A stretch of DNA of 37,952 nt from a virus, in IMG/VR virus record IMGVR_UViG_3300046461_000020, positions 1-37,952 of that record; one strand, 5' to 3'. The stretch's first letter is position 1, and every line of letters starts with the position of its first letter. Of the stretch, positions 37,856 through 37,952 are shown piece by piece. Both the position numbers and the translations under genes were made by a program. The notes under the pieces are model-generated. The model saw nothing but the letters and a program-made list of their open reading frames with translations. It did not search any database and was not told the origin of the DNA.

Positions 37856-37952
37856 GTACTAAACTGCCTCTAAATCAACCTTCCCCAAGGTGAGGCACTG
37901 TGGATCTCAAGACATACATCAACAGCGAGCGCGGCACGGCCACGAAACTGGC
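37826..37952. repeat. Terminal direct repeat, right copy
   Basis: Identical to positions 1-127. It contains the PR promoter, the perfect operator (37847-37864) and the first 53 bases of the Cro-like gene. Joining the ends restores a continuous repressor-operator-Cro region. Confidence 0.95.

Overview
The window is one complete genome of a temperate, P22-like podovirus. The first and last 127 bases are identical, so the unique sequence is 37,825 bp and the map is circular or circularly permuted. An overlap of exactly 127 bp is a common assembler k-mer overlap, so I do not read it as a packaged terminal repeat. The DNA is GC-rich. The style of its small proteins (YdaS-like Cro, YmfL-like regulator, DUF1376 protein, GH108 endolysin, 3-TM holin, DUF551 and DUF4224 proteins) suggests a Burkholderiaceae or related betaproteobacterial host. 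That host call is inference.

Layout. (a) 37.1-37.95 kb joined to 0-0.3 kb is a lambda-type immunity region. A leftward repressor (37355-37801) faces a rightward Cro-like gene (75-314). The predicted early promoters PR (12-40) and PL (37093-37121) are near copies of each other and carry operators of the form GTTTAG-N6-CTAAAC. (b) 0.4-5.5 kb (+) is the early right operon: CII/YmfL-like regulator, DUF1376 replication protein with a possible internal origin, DnaB-like helicase, RuvC-like resolvase, a run of small overlapping genes, and a 134-aa gene in the place of a late regulator. (c) 5.5-5.85 kb is non-coding: a terminator and a structured leader before the late genes. (d) 5.85-24.2 kb (+) is the late operon: small and large terminase, P22-type portal, scaffold, coat, gp4- and gp10-like head completion proteins, a tail adaptor, a 2OG-dioxygenase plus GNAT pair, three ejection proteins (the last with a lytic transglycosylase domain) and a beta-helix tailspike. 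A small leftward gene sits between the last ejection protein and the tailspike, where P22 carries its immI region. (e) 24.2-25.7 kb (+) is the lysis cassette, followed by a fibre-like protein with a signal peptide. (f) 26.5-28.1 kb is cargo: an O-antigen-type acyltransferase (-) and a small gene (+). (g) 28.1-28.3 kb is the probable attP, followed leftward by integrase and a DUF4224 excisionase candidate. (h) 29.6-37.1 kb (-) is the early left operon: small genes, a DNA methyltransferase, RecT, an ExoVIII-like nuclease, and three very small genes (26, 35 and 42 aa) found by reading the sequence directly.

How it fits together. Repressor and Cro compete at the paired operators to choose between lysogeny and lytic growth. 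PL expresses recombination and integration genes and PR expresses replication genes. Late transcription passes several embedded terminators (5526, 9976, 10362), which suggests antitermination or attenuation in the late operon. The tailspike probably binds host O-antigen, and the acyltransferase probably alters it in lysogens.
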